Made by a program: the position numbers and the translations under genes
Shown here: positions 1-8,036 of the stretch, piece after piece
Position numbering within the stretch: position 1 is the first letter of the stretch
How the letters are laid out: each line of letters begins with the position of its first letter
NCBI GenBank assembly: GCA_026983895.1
Contig: JALSTF010000200.1
Coordinates: forward strand, 1 to 40,240
DNA length: 40,240 nucleotides
Origin: Sulfurovum sp.
Lineage (GTDB): Bacteria > Campylobacterota > Campylobacteria > Campylobacterales > Sulfurovaceae
Direction of reading: 5' to 3'
Notes under the pieces: model-generated
What the model was told of the DNA's origin: nothing
What the model saw: the letters and a program-made list of their open reading frames with translations, nothing else
Databases searched by the model: none

Positions 1-40
1 GTAAAGTAAGCTATATTTTATCTATCCTGTCAAAAAATAT

Positions 41-72
41 CCTCACTCCTCACTCCTCACTCCTCACTCCAC
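41..72. repeat. Heptamer tandem repeat ACTCCTC, about four copies
   Basis: A 7-bp unit ACTCCTC is repeated head to tail from about 41 to 70, with a partial copy at each end. The same heptamer array recurs at 24157-24187. It lies upstream of moaA and is not in a reading frame I can support. A possible moaA -10 (GATACT, 98-103) lies downstream of it. The repeat may be a dispersed short tandem repeat family of this genome; no function can be read from it. Confidence 0.85.
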
Positions 73-131
73 TTTATCCCCTTTTTATCAACATTTGGAT
101 ACTCTTACAAAAATTCAATAATTGGATCAAT

Positions 132-1109
132 ATGCTTATAGACGGACATGGCCGGACAGTGAACTATTTACGTGTTTCCGTAACAGAAAGATGTAACTTC
201 AGATGCCAGTATTGTATGCCGGAAAAACCTTTTTCATGGGTACCCAAAGAAAACCTCCTCTCTTTTGAGGAACTGTTTCTTTTTATGAAAGTGGCTATGG
301 ATGAAGGGGTGAACAAAATACGTATCACAGGGGGTGAACCGCTACTGAGGGAAGATCTCGATACCTTCATAAAAATGATACATGAGTATAAACCCGATAT
401 AGACCTTGCGCTGACCACCAATGCCTATCTTTTGCCTCAAACTGCGCAAAGGCTTAAAGACGCAGGACTGAAAAGATTGAATATTTCCCTGGATTCGCTC
501 AAGCCGGAAGTCGCGCACAAGATCGCACAGAAAGATGTATTGGGCCAGGTACTCAAGGGCATAGACAAAGCCCTTGAAGTCGGTCTGGGTGTCAAGATCA
601 ATATGGTACCGCTTAAAGGGATCAATGACGATGAGATCATCGATGTGATGGAATACTGTATGGACAGAGGCATCAAGGTACGTTTCATTGAATATATGGA
701 GAACAGACATGCCAATATCGATCTCAGGGGTATGCATGGCAAAGAGATCCTGACCAAAGTAAAAGAGAAATACACGATCCATGCTTTGGGAAGAGAGGGT
801 GCGAGTCCTTCCTTTAATTACAAGATAGAAGAGAATGGCTATGAATTCGGGCTTATCGATCCGCACAAGCACGATTTCTGTGAAAACTGTAACCGTATCA
901 GGCTCACAGCGGAAGGAAACTTGATTCCCTGTCTCTATTTTGATGAAGCGATGAGTATTGCAGATTCTGTGAAAAAAGGTGATATACAGGGGGCGGCAGA
1001 CGTACTTGCACAGGTATTGAAAGATAAGCCCAAAGAGAACCGCTGGAGTGAAGACAACCCCAATGAAGAAGATATCTCTTCGAGGGCGTTCTATGAGACG
1101 GGGGGATGA
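132..1109 (+). CDS. moaA: GTP 3',8-cyclase MoaA (molybdenum cofactor biosynthesis)
   Basis: Radical SAM enzyme converting GTP to 3',8-cyclo-GTP, the first step of molybdopterin synthesis in the cytosol. The N-terminal SAM cluster motif CX3CX2C is at Cys21, Cys25 and Cys28. The SAM-binding ITGGEPLLR follows at about residue 65. The C-terminal second 4Fe-4S motif CX2CX13C is at Cys250, Cys253 and Cys267, and the protein ends in the Gly-Gly tail typical of MoaA. Length 325 aa is normal. The ribosome binding site is weak (GGATC just before ATG). Its product would serve the molybdopterin formate dehydrogenase at 15280. It is followed 40 nt later by queE, another radical SAM enzyme, and the two are probably co-transcribed. 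Confidence 0.96.
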   Translation: MLIDGHGRTVNYLRVSVTERCNFRCQYCMPEKPFSWVPKENLLSFEELFLFMKVAMDEGVNKIRITGGEPLLREDLDTFIKMIHEYKPDIDLALTTNAYLLPQTAQRLKDAGLKRLNISLDSLKPEVAHKIAQKDVLGQVLKGIDKALEVGLGVKINMVPLKGINDDEIIDVMEYCMDRGIKVRFIEYMENRHANIDLRGMHGKEILTKVKEKYTIHALGREGASPSFNYKIEENGYEFGLIDPHKHDFCENCNRIRLTAEGNLIPCLYFDEAMSIADSVKKGDIQGAADVLAQVLKDKPKENRWSEDNPNEEDISSRAFYETGG

Positions 1110-1149
1110 TTGCTTTGCAATCAAATGAGAAATGTAACAAGGAGAACCC

Positions 1150-1908
1150 TTGTTTTATCTGACAGAGCAGTTCTTTTCTATCCAGGGAGAAGGGAAGTAT
1201 GCGGGGGTGCCTTCGTATTTTCTTCGTACCGGGGGATGTAATCTTTCCTGTCCCGGATTTGGGGCAACATATGAAGTCGATGGCGAAACGCGGTATGGCT
1301 GTGACACGTACTTTGCGGTGGACAGCAGTTATGCAAAATCCTGGACCAAAGTAGACGACGCTGCAGCACTGATCGAAACCCTCAAAAAAGAATTTGAAAC
1401 GATAGGCTATAAGCCGGATATGGTTATTACCGGCGGAGAGCCCTTGATGTATCATGCCGACAGTACTTTTTATGAAGTCATTTCATGGCTGGTCGAAGAG
1501 GATATCCAAATCACTTTTGAGACCAATGGTACGATAGAGATCGACTTTGACAGGTATCCTGCCTATCAGTCCTGCGTCTTCGCACTCTCTTTGAAGCTTG
1601 CCAACTCGGGAGAGCCCAAGTCCAAGCGTATTGTACCGCAGGCACTCAGGGCGATAGGCAAGTATACCAAAGAGTCATTTTTGAAGTTCACCATCGATGC
1701 TGCACTGGTAGAGACCACAGCGATCGATGAGATCAACGAGATCAGAGAGATCCTTCCCGATCTTCCTGTCTACTGCATGCCCGTCGGTGAGAGTCGCGAC
1801 ACCATCTGGCGCAATGACAAAGCGGTATTTGAGTTTTGCATGAAACACAATTTCCGCTACTCGGATCGCCTGCATATCCGCGTGTTTGATACGACACAGG
1901 GAGTGTGA
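1150..1908 (+). CDS. queE: 7-carboxy-7-deazaguanine synthase QueE
   Basis: Radical SAM enzyme that contracts the ring of 6-carboxytetrahydropterin to 7-carboxy-7-deazaguanine in queuosine synthesis. It starts at a TTG codon, supported by AAGGAG at 1139-1144 and by the N-terminus reading directly into the family motif FFSIQGEGKYAG. The cluster cysteines are Cys30, Cys34 and, after an insertion, Cys51 in GCDT. This spaced arrangement, rather than a compact CX3CX2C, is what I recall from campylobacterotal QueE. ITGGEP (about residue 98) and the TFETNGT segment bind SAM and substrate. The preceding step is catalysed by QueD at 7386. The gene ends 14 nt before the convergent TSUP gene. Confidence 0.93.
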   Translation: MFYLTEQFFSIQGEGKYAGVPSYFLRTGGCNLSCPGFGATYEVDGETRYGCDTYFAVDSSYAKSWTKVDDAAALIETLKKEFETIGYKPDMVITGGEPLMYHADSTFYEVISWLVEEDIQITFETNGTIEIDFDRYPAYQSCVFALSLKLANSGEPKSKRIVPQALRAIGKYTKESFLKFTIDAALVETTAIDEINEIREILPDLPVYCMPVGESRDTIWRNDKAVFEFCMKHNFRYSDRLHIRVFDTTQGV

Positions 1909-1922
1909 TCCTTTTAGGGTAT

Positions 1923-2663
1923 CTATGCTGTGATGAATCCATAACACATTTTGAAAGCCAGCAGATAGAGCAGCAGCGCCATGATCTTTTTGATCTGTTT
2001 TTGTTCCAGCTTGAAGTGCATCAGATAGTTTCCGATGTATCCCCCTCCCATAGCTCCCAATGCCACAGTGAACAGCAGTTTCCAGTCAAGAGGGACATAG
2101 GAAGCATAGGTGGCAAAAGAGCTCAGTGCGGCAAAAGGTACGACGAAACTGACAGATACAGCGACTTTCTTTGGATCATACCCAAGCATGATTAGAAGCG
2201 GGATAAGAAGATTTCCCCCACCGACACCGAGAAGTCCTGCCATGAAACCGACACTGGCACCTACAAGAAAAGGTACGATCTTTGTATGGGAATGTATCAA
2301 AGCCTTTTTTTTGCCAAAGAGCATCATGGTTGCACTGTAGAAGAGCAGGAAGATAAAAAGAATCTTGACATATTTTGCCGGTACATATTGGCTCATATAG
2401 GCTCCTAAAGGTGCAAAAACAAGCATCATCAGTGCAATAGGCCATACAAAACGGAAATCGAGTACTTTACGTTTGATATTCATTATACTGGATGTAATGG
2501 TGGTAGAGGCACCGGCAAAGAGACCTACTGCCTTGGCTACGGTAAAGTCAAGGCCGAGAAAATGCAAAATGGGTATCAGGGCTATGCCTGAACCGGTACC
2601 GCCCATAGAGAAGAGTGCAGAAAGGACAAAAGAAAGTATGCCAAAGAGAAAGTAGTCATTCAT
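1923..2663 (-). CDS. TSUP (TauE/SafE) family membrane transporter
   Basis: Integral membrane protein of 246 aa with about eight hydrophobic segments in two repeated halves. Each half carries a glycine-rich motif typical of the sulfite exporter TauE/SafE family: SMGGTGSGIALIP near residue 20 and GLLGVGGGNLLIPLL near residue 144. Members move sulfur oxyanions or organosulfonates across the inner membrane; the substrate here cannot be read from sequence. A sulfur-oxidising lifestyle would make sulfite or thiosulfate plausible, but that is inference. It is divergent from the YajR-like MFS gene, and the shared promoter region contains a perfect 12-bp inverted repeat (2697-2736). Confidence 0.88.
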   Translation of the reverse strand: MNDYFLFGILSFVLSALFSMGGTGSGIALIPILHFLGLDFTVAKAVGLFAGASTTITSSIMNIKRKVLDFRFVWPIALMMLVFAPLGAYMSQYVPAKYVKILFIFLLFYSATMMLFGKKKALIHSHTKIVPFLVGASVGFMAGLLGVGGGNLLIPLLIMLGYDPKKVAVSVSFVVPFAALSSFATYASYVPLDWKLLFTVALGAMGGGYIGNYLMHFKLEQKQIKKIMALLLYLLAFKMCYGFITA

Positions 2664-2696
2664 AAACGGTTTTCCTTCATAAGGTATGATAATGAC

Positions 2697-2736
2697 AAAT
2701 ATAATTTCAAAATATCTTATAAGGGAAATTATATTT
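2697..2736. promoter_or_regulatory. Perfect 12-bp inverted repeat in a divergent promoter region
   Basis: AAATATAATTTC (2697-2708) and its exact reverse complement GAAATTATATTT (2725-2736) are separated by 16 nt. Both arms contain -10-like AT-rich sequence. The element sits midway between the divergent TSUP and MFS starts. A second smaller dyad, GGAG-N7-CTCC, follows at about 2741-2755 just before the MFS gene. This could be an operator for a dimeric repressor acting on both genes; no regulator gene is adjacent. Confidence 0.5.
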
Positions 2737-2779
2737 AAATGGGAGTAATATTCTCCTTATTAACCACAATGGAGTAAAC

Positions 2780-4123
2780 ATGAAAGAGATCGTTAAAAAA
2801 GTTTTACCTTTAAGTTTGATCGTTGCCCTGAGGTTTTTCGGGCTTTTTATTGTCCTGTCGGTGCTTTCGCAGTATGCGAAAGACCTACCCGGAGGGAATG
2901 CCTTCCTTGCGGGTGTGGCACTGGGCGGATATGCGTTGACTCAGGCTGTACTTCAGGTGCCTTTTGGTGTCATGAGTGACAAAATAGGCCGCAAAAAGAC
3001 CATTTTGTTCGGCTTGCTGCTCTTTGCCGCAGGTTCGGTCGTCGCAGCTATAGCGGATAATATCTATATCCTGCTTCTTGGCCGTTTCCTGCAGGGTGCA
3101 GGGGCGATCGGTTCTGTGGTCACTGCGATGATAGCCGACCACGTGCGTGAAGACCAGAGAGCCCATGCCATGGCGGTCATGGGTATGACCATCGCGATGA
3201 GTTTTGCCGCAGCCATGATCATCGGGCCTGTGATGGCAGGCTACCTGAGCGTTTCTTCGCTCTTCTGGCTGACTGCCATCCTCTCTCTGAGTGCACTGGT
3301 CATTCTCTTTACTGCAGTACCGGAGCCTCCAAAGATCGTCCATCACTATAGTGAAGAAGAAGCGAAGATCAAACATGTGTTCAAAGACAAAGATCTGGTA
3401 CGTATGTATATTACGTTCCTGTTTCACAGCGGAACGATGGCGATCGCATTTTTCATCATTCCGATCGTGATGAAAGAGAAGTTCGATATGACGACGCTGG
3501 ATTACTGGAAGGTCTATCTGCCGGCGGTATTCTTCGGTATTCTGGCGATGGGACCGGCGGCTGTCTTTGGTGAAAAGTACAGCAAAGGGAAAGAAGTCTT
3601 TTTGGCCTCTATCGCTTTCATCGTAGCTTCCTTCCTCCTGATGGGATTCTCGAACAGTTTTGTCTGGTTCGCGGTAGGTGCAACATTCTTTTTCATAGGC
3701 TTCAATATGTTCGAACCGCTGCTGCAGAGTTTTGTGGCAAAATTTGCCAAAGTCCATCAAAAAGGAGCAGCACTGGGTGTGGCCAATACTTTTGCCTATG
3801 TCGGTGTCTTCCTGGGCGGTGCGATCGGCGGCTGGATCTACGGACACTACAGTGCGCAGGGGGTAACGATCTTTGTAGTCGTACTGGCAGTTTTCTGGGC
3901 ACTTTGGATCCTGGGGATGCGAAACCCGGGACTCAGAGCCAATCTTTTCCTGGATTTCGATACGTATGACAAAACAAAACTTCAGGGGCTTAAAACGCTC
4001 GATGGCGTGACTGATTTCTATGTCAATGAAACAGAAGGGCTGATCGTGGTCAAGTATGATGCCGAAGAGGTGAGTGAAGATCACATCAAAACATTCCTCA
4101 AAGAGGAAGGCGCCCAAAGATGA
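2780..4123 (+). CDS. MFS transporter with C-terminal ferredoxin-like domain (YajR-like)
   Basis: Major facilitator superfamily carrier of 447 aa. Residues 1-385 hold about twelve membrane segments. The MFS signature VMSDKIGRKKTI lies in the loop after helix 2, at about residue 65. After the last helix there is a soluble tail of about 60 residues (TYDKTKLQGLKTLDGVTDFY onward) with the pattern of a small alpha-beta ferredoxin-like fold. That architecture is known from E. coli YajR, whose tail is called the YAM domain. The substrate is unknown. The stop codon overlaps the next gene by 4 nt (ATGA), so the two are translationally coupled. Confidence 0.85.
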   Translation: MKEIVKKVLPLSLIVALRFFGLFIVLSVLSQYAKDLPGGNAFLAGVALGGYALTQAVLQVPFGVMSDKIGRKKTILFGLLLFAAGSVVAAIADNIYILLLGRFLQGAGAIGSVVTAMIADHVREDQRAHAMAVMGMTIAMSFAAAMIIGPVMAGYLSVSSLFWLTAILSLSALVILFTAVPEPPKIVHHYSEEEAKIKHVFKDKDLVRMYITFLFHSGTMAIAFFIIPIVMKEKFDMTTLDYWKVYLPAVFFGILAMGPAAVFGEKYSKGKEVFLASIAFIVASFLLMGFSNSFVWFAVGATFFFIGFNMFEPLLQSFVAKFAKVHQKGAALGVANTFAYVGVFLGGAIGGWIYGHYSAQGVTIFVVVLAVFWALWILGMRNPGLRANLFLDFDTYDKTKLQGLKTLDGVTDFYVNETEGLIVVKYDAEEVSEDHIKTFLKEEGAQR

Positions 4124-4632
4124 AAGAGATCACGCTTGAGACCAAAATAGCGGATCTGCTCAATGATTATGAGGGGATGAAAGATATCCTTATCAAGATC
4201 AATCCCAAGTTCAAAAAGCTGAACAATCCTGTACTGAGACGCACTTTGGCAAAGATCGCCGGAGTGAAACAGGCAGCGGTTGTCGGAGGAATGGATCCTG
4301 AAGATTTGCTCAATCAGCTAAGAGTCGCTGTAGGACAGAAGCCTGTGAAGTCCCATGGGGAGAAAGAAGATCATGTTGTTGAAGTACGGCCTGACTGGAT
4401 CAGCAGTGAAGCCAAAACCTCTTTGAATGCCAATGAAATGCTGGACAGGGAAAAGAACCCTTTGGCGGAGGCGAACAAAATACTGAAAAAGCTTGAGACA
4501 GGTGATATCCTCACGATTGTTTCAGATTTTCGTCCCGAGCCGCTTATCGAAGCATTTGAAAAGGCAGGGCATACTGTCTATTGTGACGCCAAGGCCGATG
4601 ACCGTTTTGTAACATATGTGAAAAAACAGTGA
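4120..4632 (+). CDS. DUF1858 protein with C-terminal DUF2249-like domain
   Basis: Soluble protein of 170 aa with two visible modules. Residues 1-70 match the DUF1858 pattern: an acidic start, then the segment LNNPVLRRTLAKIAGVKQAA. A charged linker follows. Residues 115-170 (LETGDILTIVSDFRPEPLIE onward) resemble the DUF2249/TusA-like fold, in which a small alpha-beta domain follows a DFRPEPLI-type strand-turn-helix. DUF1858 proteins often occur near hybrid cluster and nitrogen- or sulfur-metabolism genes, but no reaction is established for this pair. No TusA-type catalytic cysteine is present in the second module. It overlaps both neighbours by 4 nt (ATGA and GTGA), so it belongs to the same transcript. 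Confidence 0.78.
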   Translation: MKEITLETKIADLLNDYEGMKDILIKINPKFKKLNNPVLRRTLAKIAGVKQAAVVGGMDPEDLLNQLRVAVGQKPVKSHGEKEDHVVEVRPDWISSEAKTSLNANEMLDREKNPLAEANKILKKLETGDILTIVSDFRPEPLIEAFEKAGHTVYCDAKADDRFVTYVKKQ

Positions 4633-5159
4633 AACTGCATACTTCAATATCGGTCGTGATACGTATTGTCCTGTGGCTTGTAATGCTGATAGGCGGTGCT
4701 GCATATTCTTTGATGAGAGACTGGTATACTCCGATTTTTTCCAATATATTGTTTCACGTGATTTCCGCCCTGTTTGGCATTGTGGTACTGAAATTGGCTT
4801 TCCGGGCGGCAGCCAACGGTGGCAGAGAATTGACCAAGGGCAGGATAGGCGACATCCCCAGACTGGAAACCAACAGACTGGTGACCACGGGGATATTCAG
4901 CTGCATGCGCCACCCGATGCTTTTTGGTTTGACACTTTTGCCTCTGGGTTGGGCGCTTTTACTGGGTTCGCCAACGTTCATCACGATCGTCGCACCTGCA
5001 GAAATGCTTTTTATTATGCTGATGGTGCTTATATTTGAAGAGATGGAAGTGAAGAGAAAATTTGGTGAAAAGTATGAGGCCTATAAGCAGGAAGTGCCTA
5101 TGGTCTCTTTTTCAAAAACATGTTTGAAAACCCTTTTTAGGGGCAAGGAGAAAACATAG
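4629..5159 (+). CDS. ICMT/PEMT-type membrane methyltransferase family protein
   Basis: Membrane protein of 176 aa with four to five hydrophobic segments. The C-terminal half carries the isoprenylcysteine methyltransferase-like signature: RLVTTGIFSCMRHPMLFG (about residue 80, the R-HP element), then a conserved Glu-Glu in IFEEMEVKRKFGEKYEAYK. Relatives methylate small lipophilic or thiol substrates using SAM; the bacterial substrates are mostly unknown. The gene begins at GTG and overlaps the DUF1858 gene by 4 nt. It could equally be annotated as NnrU-like; nothing visible decides the substrate. Confidence 0.8.
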   Translation: MKLHTSISVVIRIVLWLVMLIGGAAYSLMRDWYTPIFSNILFHVISALFGIVVLKLAFRAAANGGRELTKGRIGDIPRLETNRLVTTGIFSCMRHPMLFGLTLLPLGWALLLGSPTFITIVAPAEMLFIMLMVLIFEEMEVKRKFGEKYEAYKQEVPMVSFSKTCLKTLFRGKEKT

Positions 5160-5160
5160 C

Positions 5161-5664
5161 ATGCACTTTACACTCAAGCCAATCGCCACGATCCATTCGC
5201 CTTTTTGCGAACTGGTCAACATGCCTGTTCAGCCCAAAGGAGCCGGAAATGTCTATGCTACGATCGAATTTGAAAAGGAGTATGAAGAGGGACTTAAAGA
5301 TCTGGACGGTTTCAGCCATGTCTATCTTATCTATCATTTTCACAAAGTGAAGGAGCCGAAACTGAGTGTTGTTCCCTTCAATGACAAGACCAATACGCCT
5401 AGGGGCGTATTTTCCACAAGAACACCGATGCATCCCAACGGACTGGGGCTTTCCGTGGTAGAGTTGGTCAAAGTGGAGGGAAATATCGTGACGATCAAGG
5501 GTGTGGATATCCTGGACGCGACACCGCTGTTGGATATCAAACCCTATATTGAGAATTTTGACAAAGCGGAAGGGGAGATACGTTCGGGCTGGATGCAATC
5601 TGGGATTGATGAGGTCAGAGAGAAAAGGTCTGATGACAGATTTGTTCATGCCGATTCAAGATAA
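5161..5664 (+). CDS. trmO: tRNA (adenine-N6)-methyltransferase TrmO (TsaA/UPF0066)
   Basis: SAM-dependent enzyme that methylates N6 of t6A37 in threonine tRNAs, in the cytosol. The family is recognisable by its N-terminal beta-barrel sequence (IATIHSPF), then LDGFSHVYLIYHFH (about residue 48) and the signature RGVFSTRTPMHPNGLGLSVV (about residue 80), followed by LDATPLLDIKPYI. Length 167 aa is in the usual range for the single-domain form. SD AAGGAG is at 5146-5151. It sits inside the run of two MFS carriers and a membrane methyltransferase, with 1 and 3 nt to its neighbours. That context is unusual for a tRNA modification enzyme. Confidence 0.9.
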   Translation: MHFTLKPIATIHSPFCELVNMPVQPKGAGNVYATIEFEKEYEEGLKDLDGFSHVYLIYHFHKVKEPKLSVVPFNDKTNTPRGVFSTRTPMHPNGLGLSVVELVKVEGNIVTIKGVDILDATPLLDIKPYIENFDKAEGEIRSGWMQSGIDEVREKRSDDRFVHADSR

Positions 5665-5667
5665 CGT

Positions 5668-6885
5668 ATGTTCAAAATAGACGACCACAAAAACAACACC
5701 AAAAATGTTGTTCATGCCTTCTTCCTGGCATTGGCCATTACCATTGCCGAACCTTCGACCATTCTGCCTTTGATGGTACACCATTTCAGTGACAGCATGG
5801 TCATTGTTGGTCTCTTTGCCTCACTGCTGCGGGGCGGGGCGATCGTTATTCAGCTTTATGCCGCTTTTCATGCGCAGACCTACAAACGGGTACTCCCCTA
5901 CATTAAAAAAGTCTTTTTCTTTCGCTGGATCAGCTGGTTCGCTATAGGAGCAAGTATTTTTCTTATCGGGGACAGCAACAAAACGCTTACACTTTTTTTC
6001 ATCGGGGCAGGACTTTTTTTCTTCTCGTTCACCGCAGGTTTCGGTGCCATCTATTTTAAAGAACTCCAGGCCAAACTCTTTTCCAAAGCCTATCGGGGGA
6101 AGACGATGGCAAACAGGAATATTGCCGGGTCGGTCGCTTCTATTATCAGTGGCGGTGTGGCGGGATATGTGCTTAACCATTATGATGCTCCGCTGAATTA
6201 TGCATATCTTTTTATGGTGAGCAGCCTTTTTATGGTTGTAGGATTTGTTACCTTTGCTACCATAGTGGAACCCTCGAAGGAACATGTCTCTGCAAAAGAG
6301 AAACATTTTGGTCTCTTTGTCCAAAATGCAGTTTCTATACTGAAAAAAGACAAAAGACTTCAGCAGCAGATCTTTGCGATCTTTCTCAGCTACAGTTACT
6401 TTTTGTCCATGCCTTTTGTAATCCTCAATGCCAACAGCGCGTTTACCCTGACGGGATGGATGCTGGGCGGATTTATTACTGTGCAGATGCTGGGCAGTAT
6501 CATTGGAAGCAGTGTGTTATGGAGAAAAATACATGATTACGAAAAGATGCTTTCCCTCAGTTTCCTTTTTATGATCGCTGCTTTTGTCATAGCGGTATTT
6601 GCCGACAATGTCTATCTCTATGCCGTCATTTTTCTTCTTTTCGGCATAGCACTGGACGGATTCAATATTTCGGGTATGAATCTGGTCATAGAGATAGCCC
6701 CCGAGGATAAAAGACCTGTCTATACCGCAGTACAGACGAATATCGTCTCTCTGGGGCTCTTTTTTCCTATACTTGGAGGGATCATCTTAAAGCTTGTGGG
6801 CAGTTACACGGTCATCTATCTTTTGAGTATCGCTATGTTGATATGGGGTTTTTATATCAGTACCCGGCTGAAAGAGATCAAATAG
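5668..6885 (+). CDS. MFS-type transporter, substrate unknown
   Basis: Membrane protein of 405 aa with about twelve hydrophobic segments and a short basic N-terminal tail (KIDDHKNNTKN). The cytoplasmic loop near residue 145 (SKAYRGKTMANRNIAGS) resembles that of polyketide/permease-like MFS proteins. No strong substrate motif is visible. It begins 3 nt after the trmO stop without a clear ribosome binding site, so it is probably translated by coupling. The sequence differs clearly from the MFS carrier at 2780 and lacks its C-terminal domain, so it is not a recent duplicate. Confidence 0.82.
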   Translation: MFKIDDHKNNTKNVVHAFFLALAITIAEPSTILPLMVHHFSDSMVIVGLFASLLRGGAIVIQLYAAFHAQTYKRVLPYIKKVFFFRWISWFAIGASIFLIGDSNKTLTLFFIGAGLFFFSFTAGFGAIYFKELQAKLFSKAYRGKTMANRNIAGSVASIISGGVAGYVLNHYDAPLNYAYLFMVSSLFMVVGFVTFATIVEPSKEHVSAKEKHFGLFVQNAVSILKKDKRLQQQIFAIFLSYSYFLSMPFVILNANSAFTLTGWMLGGFITVQMLGSIIGSSVLWRKIHDYEKMLSLSFLFMIAAFVIAVFADNVYLYAVIFLLFGIALDGFNISGMNLVIEIAPEDKRPVYTAVQTNIVSLGLFFPILGGIILKLVGSYTVIYLLSIAMLIWGFYISTRLKEIK

Positions 6886-6961
6886 GAGTAATTTAGTCTT
6901 ATTTAAGTAAAAGGGTAGTATATTTGTATTAGTTATTTATTTGATAATAAAGGATTATGAA

Positions 6962-7318
6962 ATGCACTTTTCAGATGAAGATATCTACGAAGCGGTCAAG
7001 CATCACTTGCCTGCTGTCAATGAATATGTGGAGTCCCATGGAGGAGCGATCAAGCTTCTTGGGGTCAAAGACGGTGTGGTCTATATTGAATTGACCGGCA
7101 CCTGCCATGGATGTGCCATGAGCCTGATGACAACAAAGATGGTCGTACAGAAGAAGCTCAGAGAGCTTATCCATCCGGAACTTGTTGTCGTAAATGTCGA
7201 TGGCACGCCGGAAAATGCATTGCCGGAGGATATCTATTATAAAGAAGAGGATCATCGCGAGGAAGAAGAGATAGAAGAAGAGAGCCTCTGGGACAAAGCC
7301 AAAAAGGTCTTTTCATAG
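6962..7318 (+). CDS. NifU-like C-terminal domain protein (Fe-S scaffold)
   Basis: Small cytosolic protein of 118 aa. Residues 5-80 match the NifU C-terminal domain: VNEYVESHGGAIKLLGVKDG, then the metal-binding TGTCHGCAMS with Cys48 and Cys51. Such domains hold or deliver a 4Fe-4S cluster. The remaining 35 residues are acidic (EEEEIEEES) and end in a lysine-rich helix. I chose ATG 6962 because AAAGGA (6949-6954) lies 7 nt upstream; an in-frame TTG at 6941 would put that Shine-Dalgarno inside the gene. It could serve the many Fe-S enzymes encoded nearby (MoaA, QueE, formate dehydrogenase). Confidence 0.9.
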   Translation: MHFSDEDIYEAVKHHLPAVNEYVESHGGAIKLLGVKDGVVYIELTGTCHGCAMSLMTTKMVVQKKLRELIHPELVVVNVDGTPENALPEDIYYKEEDHREEEEIEEESLWDKAKKVFS

Positions 7319-7385
7319 GATTTAGAGATGCCCTTAAGCTATCTTGGTTAAAATCAGCCATAATTATCCGGAGTAAGGAGTATCG

Positions 7386-7967
7386 ATGCTGATACGCAAA
7401 CTTTTTAAATTTGAGAATGCCCATATTGTCAGGGATTGTTCCACGCGCCGCTGCAGCGAGAATATACACGGACACTCCTACAAGGTAGAGGTGCTTCTTG
7501 AATCGAATTATCTCGACAACGGACAGATGGTGTATGATTTTGGTTTAACCAAGCTTTATATCAAGGAGCTTATCGAAGCATTCGACCATGGTATCACGCT
7601 CTGGAACGGTGATGACAAAGCCTATCTGAATGCGATGAAGCAGCACAGCAGCCGCTGGATAGAACTTCCGGTCTCTCCTTCGGCAGAGCAGTTCTCCCGT
7701 GTGATCTATCTGCTGGTGGAACGGGTTCTTGCGTGTACGCAGATGCAAAACGGGGAGAGAGAGGTAACACTGCACAGTATCATCGTGCATGAGACGGAAA
7801 CAGGATATGCTCAGGGTTTCAGAGAAGATGCACACAGCGAGCTTATGGGGAAGATAGCCCTGGAAAATATCGTTTTCTCAGAGCAGATACGATCCGAATG
7901 GAGTGATCCGAAGCTTTGGGAAAAACTTTTAACGCATGCATCTTTAAAAATGCCGAAAAAAGTGTAG
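7386..7967 (+). CDS. queD: 6-carboxy-5,6,7,8-tetrahydropterin synthase QueD
   Basis: PTPS-family enzyme converting 7,8-dihydroneopterin triphosphate to 6-carboxytetrahydropterin, the substrate of QueE encoded at 1150. The zinc ligands are His13 (NAH) and His28/His30 (HGHSY), with the catalytic Cys23 just before them. The MVYDFGLTKLYIKELIEAFDH segment supplies the Asp-His pair and a late Glu is in IIVHETETGYAQ. At 193 aa it is longer than the roughly 120-aa E. coli enzyme, mainly through a central insertion (DKAYLNAMKQHSSRWIELPV) and a C-terminal extension. SD AAGGAG lies about 5 nt upstream. The queE and queD genes are separated by 5.5 kb here. Confidence 0.9.
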   Translation: MLIRKLFKFENAHIVRDCSTRRCSENIHGHSYKVEVLLESNYLDNGQMVYDFGLTKLYIKELIEAFDHGITLWNGDDKAYLNAMKQHSSRWIELPVSPSAEQFSRVIYLLVERVLACTQMQNGEREVTLHSIIVHETETGYAQGFREDAHSELMGKIALENIVFSEQIRSEWSDPKLWEKLLTHASLKMPKKV

Positions 7968-7987
7968 CACCGTTATTATAAAAAAGG

Positions 7988-7993
7988 TATAAT
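7988..7993 (+). promoter_or_regulatory. Predicted -10 element of the 8037 gene
   Basis: TATAAT lies 43 nt upstream of the chosen start codon, in an A-rich stretch between queD and the small membrane protein gene. No matching -35 is obvious, as is common in campylobacterotal promoters. Confidence 0.5.
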
Positions 7994-8036
7994 CCTTTTC
8001 AAATTTATGGGTCAGAGTACCCCACAGGAGTTTTTT

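Noticed and set aside
41..72. CRISPR array from the short repeats
   Set aside because: The 7-bp units are contiguous with no spacers, and no cas gene is present in the window.
2885..4117. A 410-codon antisense frame in the YajR-like gene
   Set aside because: Composition (many Asp, Arg, His and Cys) is that of a reversed membrane protein gene and no ribosome binding site is seen.
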